Of a stretch of 64,000 nt of DNA, positions 56,911-64,000 are shown piece by piece. The translations under genes and the position numbers were made by a program. Origin of the DNA: CAVVYV01 sp963752585 (GTDB taxonomy: Bacteria > Actinomycetota > Thermoleophilia > Solirubrobacterales > 70-9); the NCBI GenBank assembly GCA_963752585.1, contig CAVVYV010000007.1:62001-126000 (forward strand), written 5' to 3'. How positions within the stretch are numbered: the stretch's first letter is position 1; each line of letters starts with the position of its first letter. The notes below the pieces were generated by a model. That model saw only the letters and a program-made list of their open reading frames with translations, made no database searches and had not been told where the DNA came from.

Positions 56911-57192
56911 GGGGCCGCGGCGCTCCGCGATCCACTCCCGCGCCAGCCGGCGGAGCCGGAGCTGCTTGCGCCGGCCGACGGCGAAGGCGGGGCGCTCCGG
57001 ACCGGCCCTGGCGCCCAAGCGGCCCGCCTTCACCTCGACGAAGACCAGGGTGGTGCCGTCGAGGCCGATCAGGTCGATCTCACCGTTGCGGGTGCGGAAG
57101 TTGCGCTCGACCAAGCGCCAGCCCGCCCGCTGGAGCCGGGCGGCGACCAGGTCCTCGGCCCGGCGGCCGAGCCGCTGTCGCGCGATCGTCAC
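56818..57192 (-). CDS. YraN/UPF0102 family nuclease-like protein
   Basis: The 124-residue protein has RLGRRAEDLVAARLQRAGW, RNFRTRNGEIDLIGLDG and LVFVEVKAG, the restriction-endonuclease-like core (E-x-D-EVK). These are thought to be Holliday-junction-type nucleases; the role is unproven. It converges with rnhB, overlapping by 93 bp. Confidence 0.88.
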   Translation of the reverse strand: MTIARQRLGRRAEDLVAARLQRAGWRLVERNFRTRNGEIDLIGLDGTTLVFVEVKAGRLGARAGPERPAFAVGRRKQLRLRRLAREWIAERRGPSGVAGYRFDVVGVSFGPDGLADVDHLRDAF

Positions 57193-57296
57193 CGATCCGA
57201 CCCTGAAGCGGCGGCTGCCGCCGGTGGCGTCCCGATCGCAACGGAGTCGGGGCGAAATCGTGACGATTTGCGCGCCGCCGGCGCGCGCGTCGGCCC

Positions 57297-57302
57297 TACG
57301 GT
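57297..57302 (+). promoter_or_regulatory. -10 box TACGGT for comM
   Basis: Six nt before GTG 57309. Confidence 0.45.
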
Positions 57303-57308
57303 CGCGGG

Positions 57309-58811
57309 GTGCTCGCGATCGCCCGCACCTTCGCCCTGGTCGGGATCGAGGCGGAGCCGATCCACGTCGAGGTCCACGTGACCAGCGGCCTCCCGAGCTT
57401 CGCGATCGTCGGCCTCCCCGACACCGCCGTCAGAGAGTCGCGGGAGCGGGTGCGCTCGGCGCTCGTCAACTCGGGATTCGAGTTTCCCCAGCGGCGGATC
57501 ACGGCGAACCTGGCGCCCGCCGACCTGCCGAAGGCCGGACCGGCCTTCGACCTTGCGATCGCCGCCGCCCTCCTCGTCGCCACCAACCAGCTCGCCACCG
57601 GCCTGCTCGAGCGGCACGCACTCGCCGGCGAGCTCGCCCTGGACGGCTCGATCCGGCCGGTCTCGGGCGCCCTCGCGATCGCCGAGGGCGCTCGGGACCT
57701 GGGCCTGCGCGGGATCGCGATCGCCGCCGGCTCCGCCCGCGAGGCGGCCTTCGTCGATGGGGTGGAGGTGACCCCGCTCGAGCACATCTCGCGACTGAAC
57801 GCGCTCGCCGAGGGAGCGATTCCGCCACTCGAGCCGGAGCCGGGGGCCGATCTCGAGCCGGTGAGGGACGAGGGCGCCGACCTCTCCGAGCTCAAGGGCC
57901 AGCCCGGGCTGCGCCGAGCGCTCGAGGTCGCCGCCGCAGGGGGTCACAGCCTGCTCCTGGTCGGCCCGCCCGGGGGCGGCAAGACCCTGGCGGCGAGGCG
58001 GCTGCCCACGCTGCTGCCTCCGCTCGGCCGTGAGGAGGCGCTCGAGGTGATCCGGATCGCCGGTGTGTGCGCGGAGGGAAGCATGAACGGCGCCGGGCCC
58101 TCGCGACCGTTTCGCTCTCCCCATCACACCGCCTCGGCCAGGGCCCTGATCGGCGGCGGCTCGCCGCCGCGGCCCGGAGAGGTCACCCGCGCTCACCGCG
58201 GCGTCCTCTTCCTCGACGAGCTCGGGGAGTTCCGCCGCGACGCGCTCGAGGCCCTCCGCCAGCCGGTGGAGGAGGGCTCGGTCAGCCTCGCCCGGGCCGG
58301 CCGCAGCGTCACCCTGCCCTGCCGCTTCCAGCTGGTCGCCGCCTCCAACCCGTGCCCCTGCGGGCGTGGGCCCGGGTCCGGCGAGTGCGATTGCCCGCCG
58401 AGCGTCGTCGCCCGCTATCAGGCGAAGCTCAGCGGCGCCCTCGCCGACCGGATCGACCTCTCTCTCAGTGTCGGGCGGCCGAGCGCCGAGGCGCTCGCCG
58501 ATGGCGACGGCGAGAGCTCGGCGGCCGTCCGCCCGAGGGTCGAGGCGGCGCGGGAGCGGCAGGAGGGGCGCCTCGGCCCTGGCCGCTGCAACGCCGAGAT
58601 GACCCCGATGGAGGTGCGCCGCCTCGCCCGGATCAAGCCCGAAGCGGCGGGGATGCTCGCATCCGGACACGACCGGCTCGGGCTCAGCGGCCGGGGATGG
58701 GACCGGGTCGTCCGCGTGGCCCGCACCATCGCCGACCTCGTCGGAAGCGACTCGATCGAGGGTGAGCACGTCGAGCAGGCGCTTGGGTTCCGCCGCCGCT
58801 CCGATCGATGA
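57309..58811 (+). CDS. comM: ComM/YifB-family Mg-chelatase-like AAA+ ATPase
   Basis: Branch-migration helicase in transformation. The N-terminal Lon-like fold (LPSFAIVGLPDTAVRESRERV) is followed by Walker A GPPGGGKT, FRSPHHTAS, Walker B LFLDELGEF and the Cys-rich CPCGRGPGSGECDCPP. Length is 500 aa. GTG start. Overlaps dprA (ATGA), the usual DNA-uptake pair. Confidence 0.93.
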   Translation: MLAIARTFALVGIEAEPIHVEVHVTSGLPSFAIVGLPDTAVRESRERVRSALVNSGFEFPQRRITANLAPADLPKAGPAFDLAIAAALLVATNQLATGLLERHALAGELALDGSIRPVSGALAIAEGARDLGLRGIAIAAGSAREAAFVDGVEVTPLEHISRLNALAEGAIPPLEPEPGADLEPVRDEGADLSELKGQPGLRRALEVAAAGGHSLLLVGPPGGGKTLAARRLPTLLPPLGREEALEVIRIAGVCAEGSMNGAGPSRPFRSPHHTASARALIGGGSPPRPGEVTRAHRGVLFLDELGEFRRDALEALRQPVEEGSVSLARAGRSVTLPCRFQLVAASNPCPCGRGPGSGECDCPPSVVARYQAKLSGALADRIDLSLSVGRPSAEALADGDGESSAAVRPRVEAARERQEGRLGPGRCNAEMTPMEVRRLARIKPEAAGMLASGHDRLGLSGRGWDRVVRVARTIADLVGSDSIEGEHVEQALGFRRRSDR

Positions 58812-59938
58812 GCGCCGGGCCGAGCGCCTGCGAGCGCTGCCTCCATCGGGCCTGGACTATCGCCGGGCTCTCGCCCCGGATCGAGCGGGCGCTCGAGAGC
58901 TCCCCTCGGTGCCGAACCGGCGAGCTGCTCGGGCTTGATGATCCCGAGTTGCGGGCGGCCCTGCCCAAGGGCGGCGAGGGCGAGCGACGGGAGGTCCCCT
59001 CGGCAGCGGCGATGCGCGAGGCGGTCGCCGCCGCGGGCGCCTGGGCATGCTGCCGCCACGACGACCCCTACCCGGCGTCGCTCCGGGATCTTGGAAGGCA
59101 GGCACCGGCCTGCCTCTTCGGTCGCGGCGATCACCGCCGGCTCGATCGGCTCAGCGGCGACGGCCGGGTCACCGTGGTCGGCTCCCGCCGGCCCAGCGGG
59201 TACGGGCGCGAGAACGCGATCCTGCTGGGTCGCGAGCTGGCGGTCGCCGGGATGCTGGTTGTCAGCGGGATGGCGCTGGGGATCGACTCCTGCGCTCACG
59301 AGGGCGCGCTGGCCGCGAACGGCGCGACCGTGGCGATCCTCGGCAACGGGCCCGATGTCCCGCATCCCGCCCGGATGCGCCGGCTCTACGAGGAAATCGT
59401 CCGCGACGGCCTGGTCCTGGCCGAGCTCCCGCCCGGTGTCCAGGCTCGGCGCTGGACCTTCCCGGCGCGCAACCGGATCATGGCCGCCCTCGGCCAGCTC
59501 GTTGTCGTGGTCGAGGCCCGTCAACGCTCCGGCTCGCTGATCACCGCCGATCTCGCCCAGGAACTGGGCCGCGATCTCGGTGCGGTCCCCGGCCGGGTCC
59601 GCACATCCTCCGCCGCCGGCACCAACCAGCTGCTTCGCGACGGCGCCCAGGTGATCCGCTCGGCCCAGGACGCGCTCGACTCGCTGCTCGGGGCGGGCGC
59701 GGCCGAGGCCAAGACTGCTGCCCCCGGGCCGGCCCTCGCAACCGAGCTCGCCGAGGTGCTCGATTTGGTCGAGGGGGGTGCCGGGAACCTCGACGCGGTC
59801 GCCCGCGAGGCCGGCCTCGCCGCCGACGCCGCCGCGGTCGCCCTCACCCGCCTCGAGCTGCTCGGCTACCTCAGCGTCGACGGCTCCGGCAGTTACGAGC
59901 GGACCTCGCTCGCAACAGCTGCGCAGGATCAGGTTTAG
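58808..59938 (+). CDS. dprA: DNA processing protein DprA (Smf)
   Basis: Loads RecA on incoming single-stranded DNA. The Rossmann core has TVVGSRRPSGYGRENA, VSGMALGIDSCAHEGAL, LPPGVQARRWTFPARNRIM and VVEARQRSGSLITADLA. An N-terminal SAM-like region carries Cys residues (CERCLHRA), and a C-terminal winged helix (about 310-376) follows. Length is 376 aa. Overlaps the next minus-strand gene by 4 nt. Confidence 0.94.
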   Translation: MSAGPSACERCLHRAWTIAGLSPRIERALESSPRCRTGELLGLDDPELRAALPKGGEGERREVPSAAAMREAVAAAGAWACCRHDDPYPASLRDLGRQAPACLFGRGDHRRLDRLSGDGRVTVVGSRRPSGYGRENAILLGRELAVAGMLVVSGMALGIDSCAHEGALAANGATVAILGNGPDVPHPARMRRLYEEIVRDGLVLAELPPGVQARRWTFPARNRIMAALGQLVVVVEARQRSGSLITADLAQELGRDLGAVPGRVRTSSAAGTNQLLRDGAQVIRSAQDALDSLLGAGAAEAKTAAPGPALATELAEVLDLVEGGAGNLDAVAREAGLAADAAAVALTRLELLGYLSVDGSGSYERTSLATAAQDQV

Positions 59939-60345
59939 AGCGGCTGCAACGGGCCCGAGGGATTCGGCGAATCGGCAAGAAACGCCCACCAGACGACGAG
60001 CGCCGCAAGCGCAACGACCGCGGAGGCCACGAGGAAGCTCTCGAGCAAGGTCATGCGACGGCGGGGTCGCCGATCCTCGGCGACGGTGCGCAGATATCCG
60101 GGGGGCTCCTGCTGGGGACCGGCCGCGCCCGTGATCCGAATGTAGACGGCCTCCAGCCGGAAGAGGAGGGCGCCTCCAGCCACCATTGTCACTACGCAAC
60201 CCGCGATCACGATCAGGAACCGCGTCGCAAATGACTGCAGATCCCGGGTGACCCAAAGCCAAGCGGCTGGTAGGGCGATCCAGAGCGCCAGGCTTCCGAG
60301 CGCCAGCAGTGCGATCAGCCCAACCTTCAACATCCTCGCTCGCAT
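59935..60345 (-). CDS. Hypothetical three-helix membrane protein
   Basis: The 136-residue protein has TM helices near 8-30, 40-62 and 103-126, with a basic, proline-containing loop (QQEPPGYLRTVAEDRRPRRR) between the second and third. No family recognised. The ATG at 60345 is chosen because TAGCCT lies 8 nt upstream. It is divergent from thiD. Confidence 0.7.
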   Translation of the reverse strand: MRARMLKVGLIALLALGSLALWIALPAAWLWVTRDLQSFATRFLIVIAGCVVTMVAGGALLFRLEAVYIRITGAAGPQQEPPGYLRTVAEDRRPRRRMTLLESFLVASAVVALAALVVWWAFLADSPNPSGPLQPL

Positions 60346-60353
60346 CCGAGAGA

Positions 60354-60359
60354 AGGCTA
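60354..60359 (-). promoter_or_regulatory. -10 box TAGCCT for the three-helix protein gene
   Basis: Eight nt before ATG 60345. Confidence 0.45.
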
Positions 60360-60386
60360 TGGACTGTCCTTGAGCGGGGCGGCAAC

Positions 60387-60392
60387 TAGCCT
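60387..60392 (+). promoter_or_regulatory. -10 box TAGCCT for thiD
   Basis: Seven nt before ATG 60400, favouring it over TTG 60370; leaves no room for a TPP riboswitch. Confidence 0.5.
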
Positions 60393-60399
60393 TGGCCGG

Positions 60400-61230
60400 A
60401 TGGAGAGCTTCACCCGCATACCGGTCGCGATCACGATCGCCGGCTCGGATTCCGGCGGCGGCGCCGGGATCCAGGCCGACCTGAAGGCGTTCGCGCGCTG
60501 CGGGGTCCACGGCACCTCCGCGATCGTCGCCCTCACCGCCCAGAACACCCGCGAGGTGGTCTCGGTCGAGGCGATCCCGCGGCGGATGATCCTCGACCAG
60601 GTCAGGGCGGTCGCCTCCGACTTCGCCCTGGACGCGGTCAAGATCGGGATGCTCTTCGACCAGCCGACGATCGAGGCGGTCGCCGAGGCGCTCGGGGAGG
60701 TGGCGGAGGCGCCGATCGTCGTCGATCCGGTGATGGTCGCCGAGAGCGGCGCGGTCCTCCTCGACCCGGCGGCGAAGCAGGCCCTGATCGAGCTGATCCT
60801 CTCCCGGGCTGCGGTCGCCACCCCGAACCTGAGCGAGGCCCGCGAGCTCAGCGGGCTCGACGGTCGGGCCACCGTCGAGGAGCTGGCGCGGGCGGTGAGG
60901 GAGCTGGGTCCGGAGGCGGCGGTGGTCACGGGCGGCCATACCGACGGCGGGCCGGATGTCTTCTTCGACGGCGAGACCATGGAGTCGATTGAGGGGCCGC
61001 GGCATCCGGACGGTGCCTCGCACGGCTCCGGCTGCACCCACTCCTCGGCGCTCGCCGCCCACCTCGCTCACGGCTACGAGCCGCTTGCAGCGGCGCGGGC
61101 GGCGCGGGCGATCGCCGCGGAGGCGGTCGGCGACGGGCTCCGCGAGCTCGGCGAGGGAGCAGGGCCGGTCGACGCGCTCGGAGTGCGGGCGAGGGCCGCC
61201 CAGCTGGACCGGGCTCGCGAGCAGCAATAA
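60400..61230 (+). CDS. thiD: Hydroxymethylpyrimidine/phosphomethylpyrimidine kinase
   Basis: Phosphorylates HMP and HMP-P for thiamine synthesis. TIAGSDSGGGAGIQADLKAF, TAQNTREVVSVE, VVDPVMVAESGAVLL and the anion hole SHGSGCTHSSALAA are canonical for the ribokinase fold. Length is 276 aa. Confidence 0.93.
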   Translation: MESFTRIPVAITIAGSDSGGGAGIQADLKAFARCGVHGTSAIVALTAQNTREVVSVEAIPRRMILDQVRAVASDFALDAVKIGMLFDQPTIEAVAEALGEVAEAPIVVDPVMVAESGAVLLDPAAKQALIELILSRAAVATPNLSEARELSGLDGRATVEELARAVRELGPEAAVVTGGHTDGGPDVFFDGETMESIEGPRHPDGASHGSGCTHSSALAAHLAHGYEPLAAARAARAIAAEAVGDGLRELGEGAGPVDALGVRARAAQLDRAREQQ

Positions 61231-61231
61231 T
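61226..61231 (+). promoter_or_regulatory. -10 box AATAAT for the 81-aa gene
   Basis: Seven nt before ATG 61239, overlapping the thiD stop codon. Confidence 0.45.
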
Positions 61232-61238
61232 CAGTCCC

Positions 61239-61484
61239 ATGAAGCTGGTCCGCATGTCACCGGGGCATGGCGACGTCCTCCTCGCCGAGGGCGACCGGGA
61301 GGTTGCCGAGGATGAGGAGCGGCTGATCAAGGAGTTCCGCCGTCAGCTCGACCTCGGGATGTGGGCCGCCGTTCCGTACGAGGGCGCCGCGGGGCGGCGG
61401 GAGGCAACCATGGTCCGCGACTTCTCGGAGGTCCCGGACGGGACCGACCGGGTGATCTTCTTCCCACCGGCCGCCGGCGGCTGA
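61239..61484 (+). CDS. Hypothetical 81-aa protein
   Basis: Family not recognised. Acidic helix EGDREVAEDEERLIKEFRRQ in the middle, then LGMWAAVPYEGAAGRREATM and VRDFSEVPDGTDRVIFFPPA. No TM helix or Cys. The stop overlaps the next gene's ATG by one base, so the two are coupled. Confidence 0.65.
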   Translation: MKLVRMSPGHGDVLLAEGDREVAEDEERLIKEFRRQLDLGMWAAVPYEGAAGRREATMVRDFSEVPDGTDRVIFFPPAAGG

Positions 61485-62002
61485 TGAGAGCCACGTTCCT
61501 GATCGTGCCGGCGCTGGCGGCGCTTGCCGCGCTGCTGCCTCTCTGGGCGCGGCGGAGAGTGGACCGTCCCCACCCGCGGCTCGCGCATCGCGACAACCGG
61601 CGCAACGTCGCAGCCGAGCAGCGGGCGCGCCAGCTGCTGCGGGAAGTCGCCGGGGAGGAGGCGCTCGCGATGTACTCGCAGCTCGGCTTCGTCGCCACCG
61701 AGGGCGGCGCCGAGGATGGCTACGGCTACCTGATCTACCCCCACCGCCCGATCGTCGCCTACGACGCCGCCAGCGGGGAGCTCCTCAGCGAGTACTGCGT
61801 CCGCTTTCCCGACGGCTCAGAGCCCGACGCGGGGGAGTGGCTCCCGGACGCCGACGACGTCCTCGCCAAGTGGATGGCTCTGCACGGTGACGAGCACCAG
61901 CTGATCGGTGAGGCGAACATGCACCTGCCCGGGCGCCAGCTCGACCCGGGGATGATCCGGCGCGACCTCGCGAATCTGCGGGCATGGAGGTCTGCCGGAT
62001 GA
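61484..62002 (+). CDS. Hypothetical protein with N-terminal membrane anchor
   Basis: The 172-residue protein starts with a signal-anchor (about 2-21, TFLIVPALAALAALLPLWA) and then a soluble, mostly hydrophilic domain with ARQLLREVAGEEALAMYSQLG, GYGYLIYPHRPIVAYDAASG and DDVLAKWMALHGDEHQLI. Not recognised. Coupled to the preceding gene and to ilvD (ATGA). Confidence 0.65.
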   Translation: MRATFLIVPALAALAALLPLWARRRVDRPHPRLAHRDNRRNVAAEQRARQLLREVAGEEALAMYSQLGFVATEGGAEDGYGYLIYPHRPIVAYDAASGELLSEYCVRFPDGSEPDAGEWLPDADDVLAKWMALHGDEHQLIGEANMHLPGRQLDPGMIRRDLANLRAWRSAG

Positions 62003-63705
62003 GCGCCGCCTCCAAGGATCCGGCGACCGCAAACGGCGCAGCGATGCGCTCCCGCAGCAGCGTCGTCTTCGACGGGCCCGACCGCGCCTTCGCCCGCGCC
62101 TACATGAAGGGAATCGGCTTCGGCGACGACGATCTCTCCAAGCCGACCGTCGGGATCGCGAACACCTGGATCGAGGCGATGCCGTGCAACTTCCACCTCC
62201 GTGGCCTCGCCGAGCACGTCAAGGAGGGTGTCCGGGCGGCGGGGGGGACCCCGATGGAGTTCAACTCGATCGCGATCTCTGACGGGATCACGATGGGAAC
62301 GCAGGGGATGAAGACCTCCCTCGTCAGCCGCGAGGTGATCGCCGACTCGATCGAGCTCACCGCCCGCGGCTACCAGTTCGACGCGGTGATCGCCCTCTCC
62401 GGCTGCGACAAGACGATCCCCGGCTGCGTAATGGCGCTGACCCGGCTCGACGTCCCCTCGCTGATGCTCTACGGCGGCTCGATCCTGCCGGGGCGCTGGC
62501 GTGGCAAAGACGTGACGATCCAGGACGTCTTCGAGGCGATCGGCGCCCACGCGACCGGCGATCTCTCCGACGAGGACCTCCACGAGCTTGAGGGCTGCGC
62601 CAGTCCCGGCGCCGGCGCCTGCGGTGCCCAGTTCACCGCGAACACGATGGCCTGCGCCTTCGAGCTGATGGGGATCACCCCGATGGGCACGGGGATGGTT
62701 CCCGCCGTCGACGGCACGCGAGAGAAGGTCGCCCGCGACTGCGGCGAGCTGGTGATGAAGGTGCTCGCCGAGGACCTCCGGCCGAGCCAGGTGATCACCC
62801 GCGACTCGCTCGAGAACGCGATCGCCTCCGTCTGCGCTTCCGGCGGCTCGACCAACGGCGTCCTCCATCTGCTCGCCGTCGCCCGGGAGGCCGGGATCGA
62901 GCTGACGATCGACGACTTCGACCGGATCTCGGAGCGGACGCCGCTGGTCGGCGACCTGAAGCCCGGCGGGCGTTTCGTCGCCAAGGACTTCTACGAGGCC
63001 GGCGGGATCGGCGTCCTCGCCAAGCGTCTCGACGAGGCCGGCGTCCTCCATCGCGACGCGATCACGATCACCGGCCGGACGATCGGCGAGGAGGCCGACG
63101 CGGCCGAGGAGACACCCGGCCAGGAGGTCATCCGTCCGATCTCGGATCCGCTCAAGCCCACCGGGGGCCTGGTGATCCTTCGCGGCAACCTCGCACCCGA
63201 GGGCTGCGTGGTCAAGGTCGCCGGCGAGGAGCGCCGCACTCACACCGGGCCCGCCAGGGTCTTCGGCTCCGAGGAGGAGTGCTTCGCCGCGGTCCACGAC
63301 CAGCGGATCAAGCCCGGCGACGTCGTCGTGATCCGGAACGAGGGCCCCTCGGGCGGCCCGGGAATGCGGGAGATGCTCCAGGTGACCGCGGCCCTGGTCG
63401 GCGAGGGGATCGGCGACAAGGTGGCGCTGCTCACAGACGGCCGCTTCTCCGGAGCCACCCACGGCCTGATGGCCGGCCATGTCGCCCCCGAAGCGATCCG
63501 CGGGGGACCGATCGCGGCGGTCGAGGAAGGCGATGAGATCACCCTCGACATCGACGCCCGCCGACTCGACGTCGCGCTCTCCGAAGAGGAGATCGCGAAG
63601 CGAGTCGAGGCGTATCAGCCGCCGGAGCCCCCCTACAAGTCGGGCGTGATGGCGAAGTACGCGGCTTCGGTGTCGAGCGCCTCCGAGGGCGCAGTCACGA
63701 GCTGA
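61999..63705 (+). CDS. ilvD: Dihydroxy-acid dehydratase
   Basis: Iron-sulfur enzyme of branched-chain amino acid synthesis. The three cluster Cys are visible in MPCNFHLRGLAEHV, LSGCDKTIPGCVMAL and GACGAQFTANTM. MGTQGMKTSLVSREVIADSI and TDGRFSGATHGLMAGHVAPEA are conserved. Length is 568 aa from ATG 61999, chosen over ATG 61984 because it overlaps the previous stop. Confidence 0.95.
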   Translation: MSAASKDPATANGAAMRSRSSVVFDGPDRAFARAYMKGIGFGDDDLSKPTVGIANTWIEAMPCNFHLRGLAEHVKEGVRAAGGTPMEFNSIAISDGITMGTQGMKTSLVSREVIADSIELTARGYQFDAVIALSGCDKTIPGCVMALTRLDVPSLMLYGGSILPGRWRGKDVTIQDVFEAIGAHATGDLSDEDLHELEGCASPGAGACGAQFTANTMACAFELMGITPMGTGMVPAVDGTREKVARDCGELVMKVLAEDLRPSQVITRDSLENAIASVCASGGSTNGVLHLLAVAREAGIELTIDDFDRISERTPLVGDLKPGGRFVAKDFYEAGGIGVLAKRLDEAGVLHRDAITITGRTIGEEADAAEETPGQEVIRPISDPLKPTGGLVILRGNLAPEGCVVKVAGEERRTHTGPARVFGSEEECFAAVHDQRIKPGDVVVIRNEGPSGGPGMREMLQVTAALVGEGIGDKVALLTDGRFSGATHGLMAGHVAPEAIRGGPIAAVEEGDEITLDIDARRLDVALSEEEIAKRVEAYQPPEPPYKSGVMAKYAASVSSASEGAVTS

Positions 63706-64000
63706 GGAACCGCTCCAGCAGCCGGTTGAAGCGCACCGGGCGCTCGAGCTGCGGGACGTGCCCGCACTCGTCGAAGATGACCAGCTCGGCATTCTCGCCG
63801 ATCCGCTTCTTGTAGGAGAAGGCTGCAGGAACCGGCGTCACCCGGTCGTTGCGCCCCCAGACGATCAAAGTCGGGTCCTCGATCTCCGCCAGGCGGTCGC
63901 GGATGTCGTAGCCGAACAGGTTCGTGATCGCGTCGAAGTAGCCGGGACTGTTGAGCGCGGGCACGATGTTCTCCCAGAGCAGCTCGCGGCGGAGCGAGTT
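63695..64000 (-). CDS. Alpha/beta hydrolase fold protein (5' end outside window)
   Basis: C-terminal about 101 residues only. The catalytic Asp is in IVWGRNDRVTPV and the catalytic His in FDECGHVPQLERP, typical of the hydrolase family. Substrate unknown. It overlaps the ilvD 3' end by 11 nt. The frame stays open to the window edge. Confidence 0.8.
   Translation of the reverse strand, partial: NSLRRELLWENIVPALNSPGYFDAITNLFGYDIRDRLAEIEDPTLIVWGRNDRVTPVPAAFSYKKRIGENAELVIFDECGHVPQLERPVRFNRLLERFLSS

Overview
This window is about 70% G+C and is packed with short, overlapping (ATGA, GTGA, TTGA) housekeeping operons. It reads as a chromosomal core segment of a high-GC actinobacterium. Evidence is Ku/LigD end joining, a SepIVA-like coiled-coil protein beside DUF177, TANNNT -10 boxes set directly before start codons, and a typical actinobacterial order from recG to dprA. 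Several lineage-looking variants (RNase III acid residues, channel filter) make me favour the class Thermoleophilia/Solirubrobacterales, but that placement is inference. I see no insertion sequences, prophage, tRNA/rRNA genes, CRISPR or replication origin.

Layout: 1-3.4 kb (minus) holds a partial glutathione peroxidase and a split NHEJ set (LigD polymerase domain, Ku, LigD ligase domain). 3.4-6.6 kb has a FetAB-type ABC pair and a drug-type MFS transporter. 6.6-11.7 kb has trpS, scpA, scpB, a peptidase, an amidase, a membrane protein and rluB. 11.8-17.6 kb is an aromatic amino-acid cluster (chorismate mutase, HisC-like aminotransferase, DAHP synthase, prephenate dehydrogenase, EPSP synthase). 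17.6-24.3 kb has yceI, a cupin, cmk, der, a DUF3352 protein, metK and a PH-domain protein. 24.4-30.3 kb has priA, def, fmt, a zinc-ribbon protein, rpe and a channel-like RCK protein; a flippase follows. 31.8-35.3 kb is a complete riboflavin operon (ribD-ribE-ribBA-ribH). A PAS-EAL protein, rpmB, a FakA-like protein, a GST, recG, rsmD, coaD and a SepIVA-like gene follow. From 44.5 to 60 kb lie DUF177, rpmF, plsX, acpP, rnc, smc, ftsY, ffh, rpsP, khpA, trmD, rplS, lepB, rnhB, yraN, comM and dprA. The right end has thiD, two small unknown genes, ilvD and a partial alpha/beta hydrolase.

The most interesting unannotated signal is in the 278-bp gap before the DAHP synthase gene. It encodes a 28-residue peptide ending RAYFYFWRFN, placed right after a promoter as a leaderless message and followed by a perfect hairpin. 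This looks like an aromatic amino-acid attenuator. Two other window-wide patterns stand out. More than twenty genes have a TANNNT-like hexamer 6-12 nt before the start codon, which helped choose starts. A small stem-loop repeat (GCTCC-loop-GGAGC followed by ACCCGTTTAAT) is dispersed over at least four gaps.

Caution on quality: ffh, rnc, rplS, rluB, an amidase and yceI each carry apparent single-base indels. Because ffh, rplS and probably rnc should be indispensable, most of these are better read as sequencing or assembly errors than as real gene decay.
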